A stretch of 64,000 nucleotides of DNA from Mycobacteriaceae bacterium (GTDB lineage Bacteria > Actinomycetota > Actinomycetes > Mycobacteriales > Mycobacteriaceae): positions 1-64,000 of the forward strand of contig JAIEPH010000039.1 in assembly GCA_019749805.1 (NCBI GenBank), written 5' to 3'. This document shows positions 9,644 through 21,345 of the stretch, one piece after another. How positions within the stretch are numbered: the stretch's first letter is position 1; each line of letters opens with the position of its first letter. Under the pieces are notes generated by a model that did not search any database, was not told the DNA's origin, and worked only from the letters and a program-made list of their open reading frames with translations. A program made the position numbers and the translations under genes.

Positions 9644-9847
9644 TTGATACGCAGATGGGCTCGTTCGGTGCAGGCGCGAATGACCGTGATACTCGTGGAC
9701 GAAAGCGGCATGTCCACGGTCGAGTACGCCATCGGCACCATCGCGGCGGCGGCGTTCGGGGCGATTCTGTACACCGTCGTGACGGGCGACTCGATCGTCA
9801 GCGCGTTGACCAACATCATCAACCGCGCGCTGAACACCAACGTTTAG
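9644..9847 (+). CDS. Flp-like pilin (DUF4244, Rv3656c-like)
   Basis: The 67-residue protein has a short basic N-terminus, then 'DESGMSTVEYAIGTIAAAAF', a class-III prepilin motif. Cleavage would fall after Gly (G|MSTVE) with the conserved Glu at mature position 5, followed by one hydrophobic helix and a short tail. It is the likely subunit of the fibre or pseudopilus assembled by TadABC. A strong Shine-Dalgarno (AGGAGGAG, 9632-9639) sits four bases before a TTG at 9644, so TTG is the best start; an ATG at 9629 lies before the ribosome site and is less likely. No prepilin peptidase gene is visible in the window. Confidence 0.85.
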   Translation: MIRRWARSVQARMTVILVDESGMSTVEYAIGTIAAAAFGAILYTVVTGDSIVSALTNIINRALNTNV

Positions 9848-10170
9848 GCGGCGAGGTCGGCGGTGCCACGGTCGAAGCGGCGCTCGGCATTGCGGGCCTG
9901 GTCGCGGTGCTGCTGCTGTGCGCGGCGGCCCTCACCGCGGTTTCGATGCACGTCCGGTGCGTCGACGCGGCCCGGGAGGCTGCACGCCTGGCAGCGCGTG
10001 GTGACGACGGCTCGAATGCCGCCCGAGCCATCGCGCCCGAGGGCGCTTCGGTGCACCTTCGTCGTGACGGCGCCCACGTCGTCGCGACCGTCTCGGCGCA
10101 ATCGGTTCTGCTGCCGGGGATCATCGTCGCGGGCCGCGCCGTCGCCGCGGTGGAACCTGGTCAGCGCTGA
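9844..10170 (+). CDS. TadE-like pseudopilin (Rv3655c-like), start codon unclear
   Basis: About 108 residues. Reading begins immediately at the pilin stop with 'GGATVEAALGIAGLVAVLLL', a processing-site-like TVE motif and a membrane helix. 'SMHVRCVDAAREAARLAARG' follows, typical of TadE/TadG proteins, and then an extracellular beta-rich tail. TadE-like pseudopilins initiate or cap the fibre. No ATG, GTG or TTG exists in this frame between the pilin stop and the motif; the first is a GTG at 9907, inside the membrane helix. I set the left end where the frame overlaps the pilin stop. Initiation may use a rare codon coupled to the pilin stop. In M. tuberculosis the equivalent protein has been reported to affect macrophage apoptosis. 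Confidence 0.72.
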   Translation, partial: LGGEVGGATVEAALGIAGLVAVLLLCAAALTAVSMHVRCVDAAREAARLAARGDDGSNAARAIAPEGASVHLRRDGAHVVATVSAQSVLLPGIIVAGRAVAAVEPGQR

Positions 10171-10516
10171 GTCGGGGTCGGTCACATTGGTCGCCGTCGC
10201 GATGATGGCGGTGCTACTGGCCATCACCCTCGCCTGCGTATATCTCGGGTCGGCCGTCGTCGCGCGCCATCGTGCGCAGGCAGCGGCCGATCTCGCCGCG
10301 CTCGCGGCCGCGGGTGGACTCGTACACGGCACCCAGACGGCGTGCGCACATGCGGCCGCAGTGGCCGAGGCGATGGGCTCGTCGGTCGCGGGCTGCACCG
10401 TGAGCGGTCTCGACGTCGTGGTCGCCGTCGAAGTGAGTGCCGTGCTGGGCCGGTTCGGCGTGGGTACCGCACGTGCGGTCGCCCGGGCGGGTCCGGTCGA
10501 CTCAGGCCTGACGTAG
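10157..10516 (+). CDS. TadG/TadE-like pseudopilin (Rv3654c-like), start codon unclear
   Basis: About 119 residues. 'SAESGSVTLVAVAMMAVLLA' gives the short polar head and membrane helix of this group. 'YLGSAVVARHRAQAAADLAA' and 'LAAAGGLVHG' follow, the strongly conserved core of the family. Two cysteines further on ('TACAHAAAVAEAMGSSVAGC') could form a disulfide outside the cell. The conserved head needs a start upstream of the TTG at 10187 and the ATG at 10202; the only near-canonical codon is CTG at 10157, overlapping the end of the previous gene by 14 bases. The stop overlaps the convergent PAS gene by 15 bases. Family call good, start uncertain. Confidence 0.68.
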   Translation: MVSAESGSVTLVAVAMMAVLLAITLACVYLGSAVVARHRAQAAADLAALAAAGGLVHGTQTACAHAAAVAEAMGSSVAGCTVSGLDVVVAVEVSAVLGRFGVGTARAVARAGPVDSGLT

Positions 10517-11485
10517 CGTCGCGAGTCCGGCGAAAACGTCGTCCTCGAGCTCGACACGGTTGATCGTCACGTGCACAGCCGTCCACTCGCCGTCGTTGGC
10601 CGCCAATCGCAGCGTGGCTGACGTACTTCCTTTGGCGAATTCCTCTGTCATTCTTGCGATCTGGGCGCGATCGTCGGGATGCACGAGGTGATCGCCGGAC
10701 AGGCTCGCCCGCCAGTTGAAGAACGGCGCGGGATCGTCGAGCCACTTCAGCAGCGTCCAGTTCGTCAGGTCGACGAGCGCACGGTGAGCCCCGGGCTGCG
10801 CCAGCCCCTTGAGGATGCGCTGTGCCAGGTACTCGGGTGCATCCGCGTCACTGTCGCGTTCGCCGCGCCAGTTCATCGCCCGCAGGATCAGCCGGGTGCT
10901 CCCGTCGTCCTCCTCCTCGGCGAGCACACGCGCGACGAAGCCGATGGTGATCGGTTCGCCGCGATAATCCGTGACGTCCCAGGAGTTGCAGATCGTCTGG
11001 CCCGGTTCACGCGTGATCGTCATCGAGAGGACCTTTGCCTCGCTCGGATTGAGGTCACGCTTGGGCAGGTCTTCGGCGAACGCCCTGCCGTGGAGCACCT
11101 GGCTATCCGGCGCCCATCCGCTGTTGTGCAGAGACTCCGTGGTGTCGGTCGCGGTGCCGCTGGTGAGGTCCCAGACCAGCGGGCCGGGGACGGGGCGCGC
11201 GGGCGGTTCCATGTCGGGCGGGCCGATCCATACGTGCACCCCGTGGATCCGCCCGTCGGTCATTTGAACGACCTCGGTGCGGATTACGCGGTCGTTCTTG
11301 GGCGTGATGCTGCTCAAGCCGTGTCTCGCCCGCACGGTCTCACCGATAGCGGTCTGGATCGCCATCAAATGCGGATTGCGCCTCAGGAACGCACTGACCG
11401 GGACCAGGTTCTTGGTCCGGCGACCCTGGGCAACCACGGCGGGTTCGCTGCCCAGAGTTTCCACGAGCAGCCAGTCGTGGTTCAT
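10502..11485 (-). CDS. PAS-type sensory protein (Rv3651-like)
   Basis: The 327-residue soluble protein has the size and position of Rv3651, whose crystal structure (known from the literature) shows tandem PAS-like folds resembling two-domain sensors. The C-terminal third reads as a PAS domain: 'LKWLDDPAPFFNWRASLSGD', 'HPDDRAQIARMTEEF' and 'TLRLAANDGEWTAVHVTINR', the usual PAS plus PAC pattern. The central part (150-240) may be a second PAS or GAF-like unit. No kinase, cyclase or DNA-binding domain is attached, so it must act through a partner. The start is the ATG at 11485. Ligand and partner are unknown. Confidence 0.75.
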   Translation of the reverse strand: MNHDWLLVETLGSEPAVVAQGRRTKNLVPVSAFLRRNPHLMAIQTAIGETVRARHGLSSITPKNDRVIRTEVVQMTDGRIHGVHVWIGPPDMEPPARPVPGPLVWDLTSGTATDTTESLHNSGWAPDSQVLHGRAFAEDLPKRDLNPSEAKVLSMTITREPGQTICNSWDVTDYRGEPITIGFVARVLAEEEDDGSTRLILRAMNWRGERDSDADAPEYLAQRILKGLAQPGAHRALVDLTNWTLLKWLDDPAPFFNWRASLSGDHLVHPDDRAQIARMTEEFAKGSTSATLRLAANDGEWTAVHVTINRVELEDDVFAGLATLRQA

Positions 11486-11792
11486 TAGGGCAGTTTAGGG
11501 CCGAGCGCCCAGTCCTCTGCATGCAGCGGTCGCCTACGAAATCCGTGGCAACGTGCCAGTTGTGCACGGCAATTCGTCGTCTTCGAGGGTGCCAATTCCC
11601 CCAAACAGAGTTGCAACACCTCGTCCGACAAGGTAATTTGCGATTGCACCCGGTCTATCCGGACTAGGGAACGGATCGCGATGTCCGACTGTTCTCCGCA
11701 AATGAATTGCCGGGGTTGCCACGCGTAAGGTGCTCCATCCGCGTTACCGCGGGGGCGACTGTTCGAGGGGTCGGTCGCCCCCTGTGGCGGTA
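11486..11792. other. 307-base intergenic stretch without a supported gene
   Basis: This lies between the PAS-type gene and the helicase gene, both on the minus strand; M. tuberculosis carries a PE gene (PE33) here. No PE-like protein is seen. The minus frames are open over about 80 codons but match nothing I recognise. The right end holds a hairpin, listed separately. The rest must contain the promoter of the PAS gene. Confidence 0.4.
11751..11782 (-). terminator. hairpin downstream of the helicase gene
   Basis: A 9-bp perfect stem (GGGGGCGAC at 11751-11759 with GTCGCCCCC at 11774-11782) and a 14-base loop begin 10 bases after the helicase stop codon. No T-run follows, as is common for mycobacterial terminators. 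Confidence 0.5.
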
Positions 11793-14135
11793 TCACGGGC
11801 CCGCACCCCCGAGCTCGGCCAGGACCAGCCGCAGCACGGTGATCGCCCCGTGTTTGTCGAGTGGATCGTTTCCGTTTCCGCATTTCGGTGATTGCACGCA
11901 CGACGGGCACCCCGTTGCGCACTCGCAGGCCTCGATAGCCGCAGCGGTCGCCGCCCACCAGGTCCCCATCTTCTCGAAACCGCGGTCGGCGAATCCCGCG
12001 CCGCCGGGGTAGCCGTCGTAGACGAATATCGTCGGCAATCCGTCGACCGGGCCGATCGCGGTCGACACCCCGCCGATGTCGCCGCGATCGCAGCTGGCGA
12101 CCAAGGGCAGCAATCCGATCGCCGCGTGTTCGGCCGCGTGCAGCGAGCCGGGCACCCGCAGCGCCTCGATCCCGTTGCGCTGCAACGTCTCAGGCGTGAT
12201 GGTGCACATCACCGCCACGGTCTCCAGGGTACGCGTCGGCATGTCGAGTTCGACGAAGTCGATCACTTCACCGGTCAGCCGGCGACGGAGGTAGCCGATG
12301 ACGGTGTTCGTCACCGACACCGGGACCAACCCGACTGTGACCGGCCCGTGCGCCTTTCGCTCACCCTCGCCGGTGACGGCGATGTCGGTCAGTTCGCGCG
12401 CGAACGTGGTGTAGCCGGGATCCTCGGCGTGGACGAACGCGACACCGTCCTCGAAATCGAGCGAGTCGACGACGTAGCTCTCACCCTGATGCAGGTAGAC
12501 GGCCCCGGGATGGACCGACGCCGGCGCCTGGCCGGCCCCCGCGCTGCCCAGCATCCGGCCGGTGCCGGCTTCCAGGATCGCGATCTGACCGCCCGACGAT
12601 CCGCGGATGTCGACGGCCGGGTGTGGATCGACACCGGGAGTGGCGAAGTAGCCGGCGGGCCGTTTGCGCAGCAGGCCGTCGTCGACGAGCGCAGCCGCAA
12701 CTGCCTCGGCGTTCCATATCCGCACCTCCGCTTCGGTCAGCGGAAGTTCGGTCGCGGCGCAGAGAAGTTGCGGCCCAAGCACATACGGGTTGGACGGGTC
12801 GATGACCACTCGCTCGATCGGCTTGTCCAACAGCGCCGCCGGATGATGAACGAGGTACGTGTCGAGTGGATCGTCGCGGGCGATCAACACGATCAGGGCA
12901 CTTTGACCCCGGCGACCGGCGCGGCCGGCCTGCTGCCAGAAGGACGTCACCGTGCCGGGGAATCCGGCGAGCACGACGGCATCGAGGCCCGCGATGTCGA
13001 CGCCGAGTTCCAGGGCGTTGGTGGTGGCCAACCCCCGCAATTCGCCATCGGCGAGTGCGCGTTCCAGCGCGCGACGGTCTTCGGCCAGATAGCCCGCCCG
13101 GTATGACGCCACCCGGTCGGCGAGGTCCGGTGCGACTTCTTCCAGCCGTGCGCGTGCACCGAGTGCGGTAAGTTCGGCGCCGCGCCGCGAGCGGACGAAC
13201 GTCAGTGTGCGGGCCCCCTCAGCAATCAGATTCCCCATCACCTGGGCTGCGTCGGCACCTGCCGAACGTCGTACCGGAGCACCGTTTTCACCGACGATGT
13301 CGTCGAGCAGCGCCGGCTCCCAGAGCGCGACGGTGCGCGCGCCCTGCGGAGAACCGTCCTGGGTGACCTCTGAAACCGTCTCGCCGATCAGCTCCGACGC
13401 GGTGATGGCGGGGGAGGCGGTGGTGGCGCTGGCGAAGATCACCGTGGGCCCCGACCCGGTCGCCGAATAGCGCGTGCACAAGCGCAGCAGTCGCCGTAGC
13501 ACCATGGCAACGTTGGAGCCGAAAATGCCACGGTAATAATGACATTCGTCGACGACAACGTACCGCAGGTTCCGCAGGAAGACCGCCCAACGGGAGTGGT
13601 TGCGCAGCAGCGAAAGGTGGATCATGTCGGGATTGGAGAAGATCCACCGCGACCGTTCGCGCGCGAACCGTCGCACATCGGTTGGGCTGTCGCCGTCGTA
13701 CGAGCTCGGGGCGACATCTCGCAGCGCAGGTATCGCCTCGGTGAGTGCCACCGCCGCGCGCAACTGATCGTGGCCGAGCGCCTTGGTGGGCGACAAATAC
13801 AGAACCCGGGAGCGTGAATCACTTTTCAGCGCCGTCAATATCGGTAGTTGGTAGGCCACCGACTTGCCCGAGGCCGTACCCGTGCTGAGCACGACGTGGC
13901 GGCCGGTGTGCGCGAGGTCGGCAGCGGTGAGCTGATGCGACCACGGCGCCTCGATACCGCGATCAACAAACGCCTGCACCACATCTGGGTCGGCCCACCG
14001 GGGCCAGCCGTGTTGGTGTCCCTGTCGCGGGGGCAGATCGGCGACATGACGCAACGGGTTGTGCCCGCCGGAAGCGGCTCCGTCGACCGCGCAAGCGAGC
14101 AGCTCGCGGCCGAAATGTGCCCCCGAATCCGACAC
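11793..14135 (-). CDS. DEAD/DEAH-box helicase with C-terminal zinc-binding DUF1998-like domain (Rv3649-like, MrfA/Hrq1-type)
   Basis: The 780-residue superfamily 2 helicase has motif I 'STGTASGKSVAYQLP', motif II 'VVDECHYY' (DECH), motif III 'FASATT' and motif VI 'QQAGRAGRRGQS'. The C-terminal part ends in four clustered cysteines ('CECATGCPSCVQSPKCGNG'), the zinc site of MrfA/YprA-type helicases, which act in mitomycin-type DNA repair in Bacillus. A role in DNA damage repair is inferred. A strong Shine-Dalgarno (GAGGAGGGG, 14141-14149) fixes the start at the GTG at 14135; an in-frame extension to 14462 overlaps cspA and is not used. Confidence 0.9.
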   Translation of the reverse strand: MSDSGAHFGRELLACAVDGAASGGHNPLRHVADLPPRQGHQHGWPRWADPDVVQAFVDRGIEAPWSHQLTAADLAHTGRHVVLSTGTASGKSVAYQLPILTALKSDSRSRVLYLSPTKALGHDQLRAAVALTEAIPALRDVAPSSYDGDSPTDVRRFARERSRWIFSNPDMIHLSLLRNHSRWAVFLRNLRYVVVDECHYYRGIFGSNVAMVLRRLLRLCTRYSATGSGPTVIFASATTASPAITASELIGETVSEVTQDGSPQGARTVALWEPALLDDIVGENGAPVRRSAGADAAQVMGNLIAEGARTLTFVRSRRGAELTALGARARLEEVAPDLADRVASYRAGYLAEDRRALERALADGELRGLATTNALELGVDIAGLDAVVLAGFPGTVTSFWQQAGRAGRRGQSALIVLIARDDPLDTYLVHHPAALLDKPIERVVIDPSNPYVLGPQLLCAATELPLTEAEVRIWNAEAVAAALVDDGLLRKRPAGYFATPGVDPHPAVDIRGSSGGQIAILEAGTGRMLGSAGAGQAPASVHPGAVYLHQGESYVVDSLDFEDGVAFVHAEDPGYTTFARELTDIAVTGEGERKAHGPVTVGLVPVSVTNTVIGYLRRRLTGEVIDFVELDMPTRTLETVAVMCTITPETLQRNGIEALRVPGSLHAAEHAAIGLLPLVASCDRGDIGGVSTAIGPVDGLPTIFVYDGYPGGAGFADRGFEKMGTWWAATAAAIEACECATGCPSCVQSPKCGNGNDPLDKHGAITVLRLVLAELGGAGP

Positions 14136-14409
14136 GTATGCCCCTCCTCGCGCTTCTCGTACGTGAATTGTTCCCCAATCGATCGCTTCTCCACTGTCGC
14201 CGCAGCCCAGAACGTGATTGACTGATCGCGGTCGCAGCTTCTGTGTTCGTGTATTTCGCTCGCAGGATCGACGTTGCGATCGCGGTTCCTGCGAGGGTTG
14301 TAGGTCGGGTCGAGTTCCGAGCACTCCACGAAGGTATGGCGGTCGGAACGGGCCCGGTGCACCGGAATGGTGAACCGCACCCGGTATGAAGAGAAGGAAA
14401 GTACGAGAG

Positions 14410-14613
14410 ATGCCACAGGGAACTGTGAAGTGGTTCAACGCGGAAAAGGGCTTCGGGTTCATCGCGCCCGAGGACGGTTCTGCTGACGTGTTCGTCCACT
14501 ACACGGAAATTCAAGGAAGCGGCTTCCGCACCCTTGAGGAGAACCAGAAGGTCGAGTTCGAAGTTGGCCAGAGCCCCAAGGGTCCGCAGGCCACAGGCGT
14601 TCGCGCCGTCTAA
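14410..14613 (+). CDS. cspA: cold-shock protein
   Basis: The 67-residue OB-fold single-stranded nucleic-acid-binding protein carries both RNA-binding motifs, 'KGFGFI' and 'DVFVHY'. It is the ortholog of CspA (Rv3648c), an RNA chaperone. The ATG at 14410 gives the canonical 'MPQGTVKWFN' start. An in-frame ATG at 14386 would add eight unusual residues. The spacer to the divergent helicase gene (14136-14409) is long enough for the extended 5' leader typical of cold-shock mRNAs, but I could not define its structure. Confidence 0.95.
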   Translation: MPQGTVKWFNAEKGFGFIAPEDGSADVFVHYTEIQGSGFRTLEENQKVEFEVGQSPKGPQATGVRAV

Positions 14614-14631
14614 CCGACACACTTGAAGGAA

Positions 14632-14674
14632 ACCCCCCGCACCGCTCCGACAACGAGCACCGCGGGGGTGTTTT
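14632..14674 (+). terminator. cspA terminator
   Basis: A C-rich arm (14633-14640, CCCCCCGC) pairs with GCGGGGG at 14662-14668, followed by a T-rich tract (GTTTTCGTTT). It lies 19 bases behind the cspA stop codon. Confidence 0.8.
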
Positions 14675-14737
14675 CGTTTGCGGGGCGCCCGGCCCGGCGA
14701 CCCACCGGCGAGGCGGTCCCTGGCTTAGTGTCGAACC

Positions 14738-15316
14738 GTGAGCCAGCTGTCCTTCTTCTCTGCCGAGTCGGTGCCGCCCGCCGTGGCCGACTTGACTGGG
14801 ATACTCGCCGCACCGGGTCAGGTGGTGCTGGTGGGTACGGGCGCGCGCCTGTCGGTCGTGGTCGACCAGGTGTGGCGTGCCCAGGCGCTGGCCGAGATGA
14901 TCGTCGAGGCCGGCCTGGAGCCCGAGATCGCCCGCACCGACGAGAACAACCCGCTGGTGCGCACCGCCGTCGATGCTCGGCTGGTCGGTATTGCGGCGGA
15001 TTGGACACGTGGCGCCGTCAAGACCGTGCCGCCGCAGTGGTTACCCGGGCCGAGGGAATTGCGGGCCTGGACGCTCGCGGCAGGCACCACAGAGGCCGAC
15101 CGCTATCTCCTCGGTCTGGACCCGCACGCTCCTGACACGCATTCACCACTCGCGTCGGCGATGATGCGAATCGGGATCGCCCCGACTCTGATCGGAACCA
15201 GAGGGTCCCGTCCAGCGCTGCGGATCAGCGGCCGCCGCCGACTATCGCGCCTGGTAGAGAACGTGGGGGAACCACCTGGGAACGTCGACGCGTTTGCCCA
15301 GTGGCCCAGGATCTGA
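14738..15316 (+). CDS. conserved mycobacterial protein (Rv3647c-like)
   Basis: The 192-residue protein is found between cspA and topA, the position of Rv3647c. It is soluble-looking, with no signal peptide or membrane helix. The N-terminal 'MSQLSFFSAESVPPAVADL' and the central 'GTGARLSVVVDQVWRAQALA' are the most striking stretches. The C-terminal region is rich in arginine ('ALRISGRRRLSRLVENVG'), which would suit nucleic-acid contact, but no domain is recognised. I do not know its function. The GTG start at 14738 follows the cspA terminator by about 65 bases. Confidence 0.8.
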   Translation: MSQLSFFSAESVPPAVADLTGILAAPGQVVLVGTGARLSVVVDQVWRAQALAEMIVEAGLEPEIARTDENNPLVRTAVDARLVGIAADWTRGAVKTVPPQWLPGPRELRAWTLAAGTTEADRYLLGLDPHAPDTHSPLASAMMRIGIAPTLIGTRGSRPALRISGRRRLSRLVENVGEPPGNVDAFAQWPRI

Positions 15317-15451
15317 CGCTGCGCAACCGGGGGGTCAGTTTGCGTCGGCCCGCGCAGAATGCGAAATTGTCAGGTGCCGACGAGGTCCTGACGCATATTG
15401 AGCGCGTGATCGGGCGTTGTGGGCAATAGAAAGAGTGGAGCGAAGGCACTG

Positions 15452-18255
<2,804 letters not shown>

Positions 18256-18259
<4 letters not shown>

Positions 18260-19869
18260 CCGGGCCGGGATTCCTCGACGACGTTCTCGCGTTCGGCGGC
18301 GGCCTCCTCCGGGGACGCCAGGTTCAGCGGCCGGGCCAGCTGAGTCGGAGCCACCCGCCCGCGCAGTTCGACGATCTCGCCGACGTCCCAGCACAGGGCT
18401 TCGGCGTCGAGCGCACCGCTGACCGCGATGGCCGACGCGAGCACATGACCCGCCTCGAGCTTGGCCAATTCGGTCAGCCGCGCCGCCTCGTTGACCGGGT
18501 CGCCGATCACGGTGTACTCGAAACGCGCCTGCGCGCCGATGTGCCCGGCGATCGCGCGGCCGGCCGACACCCCGATACCGAACTCGGTCTGGCCCAGCAC
18601 CTTGATGACTTCGTCGTGCAGCTCGCGCGACGCCGCCAGCGCTGCTCCACATGCGTCGGGATGCTCGATCGGGGCGCCGAAGATGGCCAGTGCCGCGTCG
18701 CCCTGGAACTTGTTGACGAACCCGCCGTGACGGTTGACGGTGTCGACGACCACCCGGAAGAAGTCGTTGAGGAGGTTCACCACTTCGCCGGCCGGGATGG
18801 TCGCCGCCAGCTGCGTCGAGCCGACGAGGTCGACGAACAATACAGCGACGTCGCGTTCCTGGCCGCCGAGTTCGGTTCCGCGCTCCAGCGCCCGCCGGGC
18901 GACGTCTTCGCCGACGTAACGGCCGAACAGGTCGCGCAGCCGCTGCCGCTCGGCGAGGTCACGGACCATGTCGTTGAAGCCCGCCTGCAGCAGGCCCAGT
19001 TCGCTGGCGTCGTAGATCTGCATGTGGGCGTTGTAGTTGCCGCGCTGCACCTCACCCAGGGCCCAGCGCAGCTGGCGCAGCGGGTCGGCGATCGACATGG
19101 CCACCAGCACGGTGCCGAACAGGCCGATGATCAGCGCGGCGATGGCGAGCAGCAGGATCGGCGTGGTCAGCTTGTCGGCGGGTGCGGTGAGGACCTCGAA
19201 CTTGCTGGCGACCAGCGCCAACACGATCGCGAGGATCGGCACTCCGGTCGACAGCACCCACGTCATGACCTGGCGCTGGATCACGCCGGGCGCGCGAAAG
19301 TTCTCGGGGACGCCGCCGCGCAGGGCCGCCACGGCCACCGGCCGCAACACCCGCTCCGACTGCAGATACCCGATGATCGCCGTCGCTGTGGCGCCGAGGC
19401 CGCTGGCGACGGCCACGACCGGCGCCGATCTGCTGGCCACCGGCCAGCTGGCGACGATGAACACCACCGACCCGAGCAGCCAGTTCGCGACGTTGATCAT
19501 CGTGCGGTAGTAGGGCATTTTCAGCGCCCGAACGCGGGCCAGCTCGGTGACGGCCGGGTCGCTGTCGGTCAACAGCGTGTCCCGGCGCTGCCAGCGGATC
19601 ACCGGGATGAGCAGGCGCAGGCTCAGGTACGAGGCGGTCGTGAACGAGACGAACAAAAAGCCCAGGAACACCGCCAGGTTGAACGCCGGCAGGTCCTGTA
19701 GCTGGATGCGGTCCTCGGGCGGCAAGCCGAACCGCAGGAAGCTCAGGACCAGCAGGGCGCCGATGATGTCGGCCTGCAGCATCCCGAGGGTGAACACCGG
19801 CCACGGTGTGCGCGCGACCCAGCGGACGAATGCGCCGATTCGCCTGACGGGTATGGCCCCAGTGGTCAC
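18256..19869 (-). CDS. membrane adenylate cyclase with HAMP domain (Rv3645-like)
   Basis: The 537-residue class III cyclase makes cAMP. The N-terminal half holds about six membrane helices (residues 15-240). A HAMP linker follows (about 245-305, 'SIADPLRQLRWALGEVQRG'), and then the catalytic domain (about 325-510). Metal-binding aspartates are in 'VAVLFVDLVGSTQL' and in 'NKFQGDAALAIFG', and the transition-state region is 'YTVIGDPVNEAARL'. The ortholog Rv3645 is a major cAMP source linked to long-chain fatty-acid sensing and drug tolerance in M. tuberculosis (published). cAMP feeds CRP, relevant to the CRP-like site near 4600. The start is the GTG at 19869. Confidence 0.93.
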
Positions 19870-19961
19870 TGATCAACCGTATCGGTCGACGGGGACGGGA
19901 AAAGGCGCAAACGAGCCCTGTGGGGCGGACGTGTCGCTTCGCAGCACTACTGTTATCTGCG

Positions 19962-21185
19962 ATGACGGGTGTCTTTTCGCGTCTGGTGGGCCAGCACGCC
20001 GTGGAAGCCGAGTTGATCGCCGCCGCGCAGGCCGCGCGCGGTGATTCGGCTCACAGTGGTGGTTCCGGCGCGGGCCCGGCCGCCGGGTCCATGACACACG
20101 CGTGGCTGATCACCGGGCCGCCCGGGTCGGGCCGATCGATCGCCGCGCTGTGCTTTGCCGCCGCCCTGCAGTGCACCAGCGACGGCGTTCCGGGCTGCGG
20201 GGAGTGCCGCGCCTGTACGACGGCGATGGCCGGCACCCACGCCGATGTGCGGCGGATCGTGCCCGAGGGCTTGTCCATCGGCGTGGACGAGATGCGTGCC
20301 ATCGTGCAGATCGCGTCGCGTCGGCCGGGGACGGGCCGCTGGCAGGTGGTGCTGATCGAGGATGCCGACCGGCTGACCGAGGGTGCGGCGAATGCGCTGC
20401 TCAAGGTCGTCGAGGAACCGCCGCCGTCTACGGTGTTCCTGCTGTGTGCACCGTCGGTGGACCCCGAGGACATCGCGATCACGCTGAGGTCCCGGTGCAG
20501 GCATGTGGCACTGGTGACGCCGCCGGTCGACGCCATCGCCCAGGTGCTGATCGAGACCGATGGTCTGGCCGAGGATGACGCCCGGTGGGCGGCGTCGGTC
20601 AGCGGGGGGCACGTCGGCAGGGCGCGGCGGCTGGCCGTCGACCAGGAGGCGCGTGACCGCCGTCAGCGGGCGCTGGGACTGGCCCGCGACGCCGCGACGC
20701 CGTCGCGGGCTTATGCCGCCGCGGAGGAACTGGTCGCCGCAGCGGAGGCGGAGGCAGTGTCGCTGACCGTCGACCGCAACGAGACCGAGGCCGAGGAGCT
20801 GCGCACCGCACTGGGTGCCGGTGGGACCGGCAAGGGCACCGCGGGCACCATGCGTGGTGCGAGCGGTGCGCTCAAAGATCTTGAGCGACGGCAGAAGTCG
20901 CGTAAGACGCGGGCGTCGCGCGACGCGCTCGACCGGGCATTGATCGACCTGGCCACCTATTTCCGGGATGCGCTGCTGGTGTCCTCGGGCGCGGGCGCCA
21001 TCCAACCGAACCACCCCGATATGGGTGAGCGGGTGGCCGCGATGGCCGCCCATGCGCCGCCGGACAAGCTGCTGCGCTGCATCGAGGCGGTGCTGGAGTG
21101 CCGAGAGGCCCTGGACATGAACGTGAAGCCGAAGTTCGCGGTCGACGCGATGGTCGCCACGGTGGGGCAGGCACTGCGTGACTGA
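19962..21185 (+). CDS. holB: DNA polymerase III subunit delta-prime
   Basis: The 407-residue AAA+ clamp-loader subunit is Rv3644c-like. It has a Walker-A-like 'ITGPPGSGRSIAALC' (the usual lysine is arginine, normal for delta-prime, which does not hydrolyse ATP). The zinc module is 'CTSDGVPGCGECRACTTA', a conserved segment is 'VLIEDADRLTEGAANALLKV', and sensor-region 'TLRSRCRHVAL' follows. Together with tau/gamma and delta it loads the sliding clamp. The ATG at 19962 gives 'MTGVFSRLVGQ', the standard N-terminus; the ATG-like extension to 19920 is not needed. It is followed by a tRNA gene. Confidence 0.95.
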   Translation: MTGVFSRLVGQHAVEAELIAAAQAARGDSAHSGGSGAGPAAGSMTHAWLITGPPGSGRSIAALCFAAALQCTSDGVPGCGECRACTTAMAGTHADVRRIVPEGLSIGVDEMRAIVQIASRRPGTGRWQVVLIEDADRLTEGAANALLKVVEEPPPSTVFLLCAPSVDPEDIAITLRSRCRHVALVTPPVDAIAQVLIETDGLAEDDARWAASVSGGHVGRARRLAVDQEARDRRQRALGLARDAATPSRAYAAAEELVAAAEAEAVSLTVDRNETEAEELRTALGAGGTGKGTAGTMRGASGALKDLERRQKSRKTRASRDALDRALIDLATYFRDALLVSSGAGAIQPNHPDMGERVAAMAAHAPPDKLLRCIEAVLECREALDMNVKPKFAVDAMVATVGQALRD

Positions 21186-21268
21186 CTTGGGCGCTCGGTA
21201 TGCCCTGTCGTAGACTCGTCCCGCCCGTGTCGATGCTCTTCGCGCAAGCGCTCATCGGCCAGGGGCAC

Positions 21269-21341
21269 GCCACCTTAGCTCAGTCGGTAGAGCGATTCAC
21301 TCGTAATGAATAGGTCAGGAGTTCGATTCTCCTAGGTGGCT
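21269..21341 (+). tRNA. tRNA-Thr (anticodon CGT)
   Basis: A 73-base cloverleaf: the acceptor arm GCCACCT pairs with AGGTGGC and the discriminator base is T. The D-arm contains TAGCTCAGTCGGTAGAGC, the anticodon stem is ATTCA/TGAAT with loop CTCGTAA and anticodon CGT at 21302-21304, and the T-arm contains GTTCGATTC. CCA is not encoded. It decodes ACG threonine codons. Confidence 0.95.
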
Positions 21342-21345
21342 CGAC

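Noticed and set aside
11485..11958. Minus-strand open frame of 157 codons covering the spacer between the PAS gene and the helicase
   Set aside because: Half of it lies antisense-frame within the helicase gene, no Shine-Dalgarno is present, and no domain is seen. It might be a relic, but that cannot be supported.
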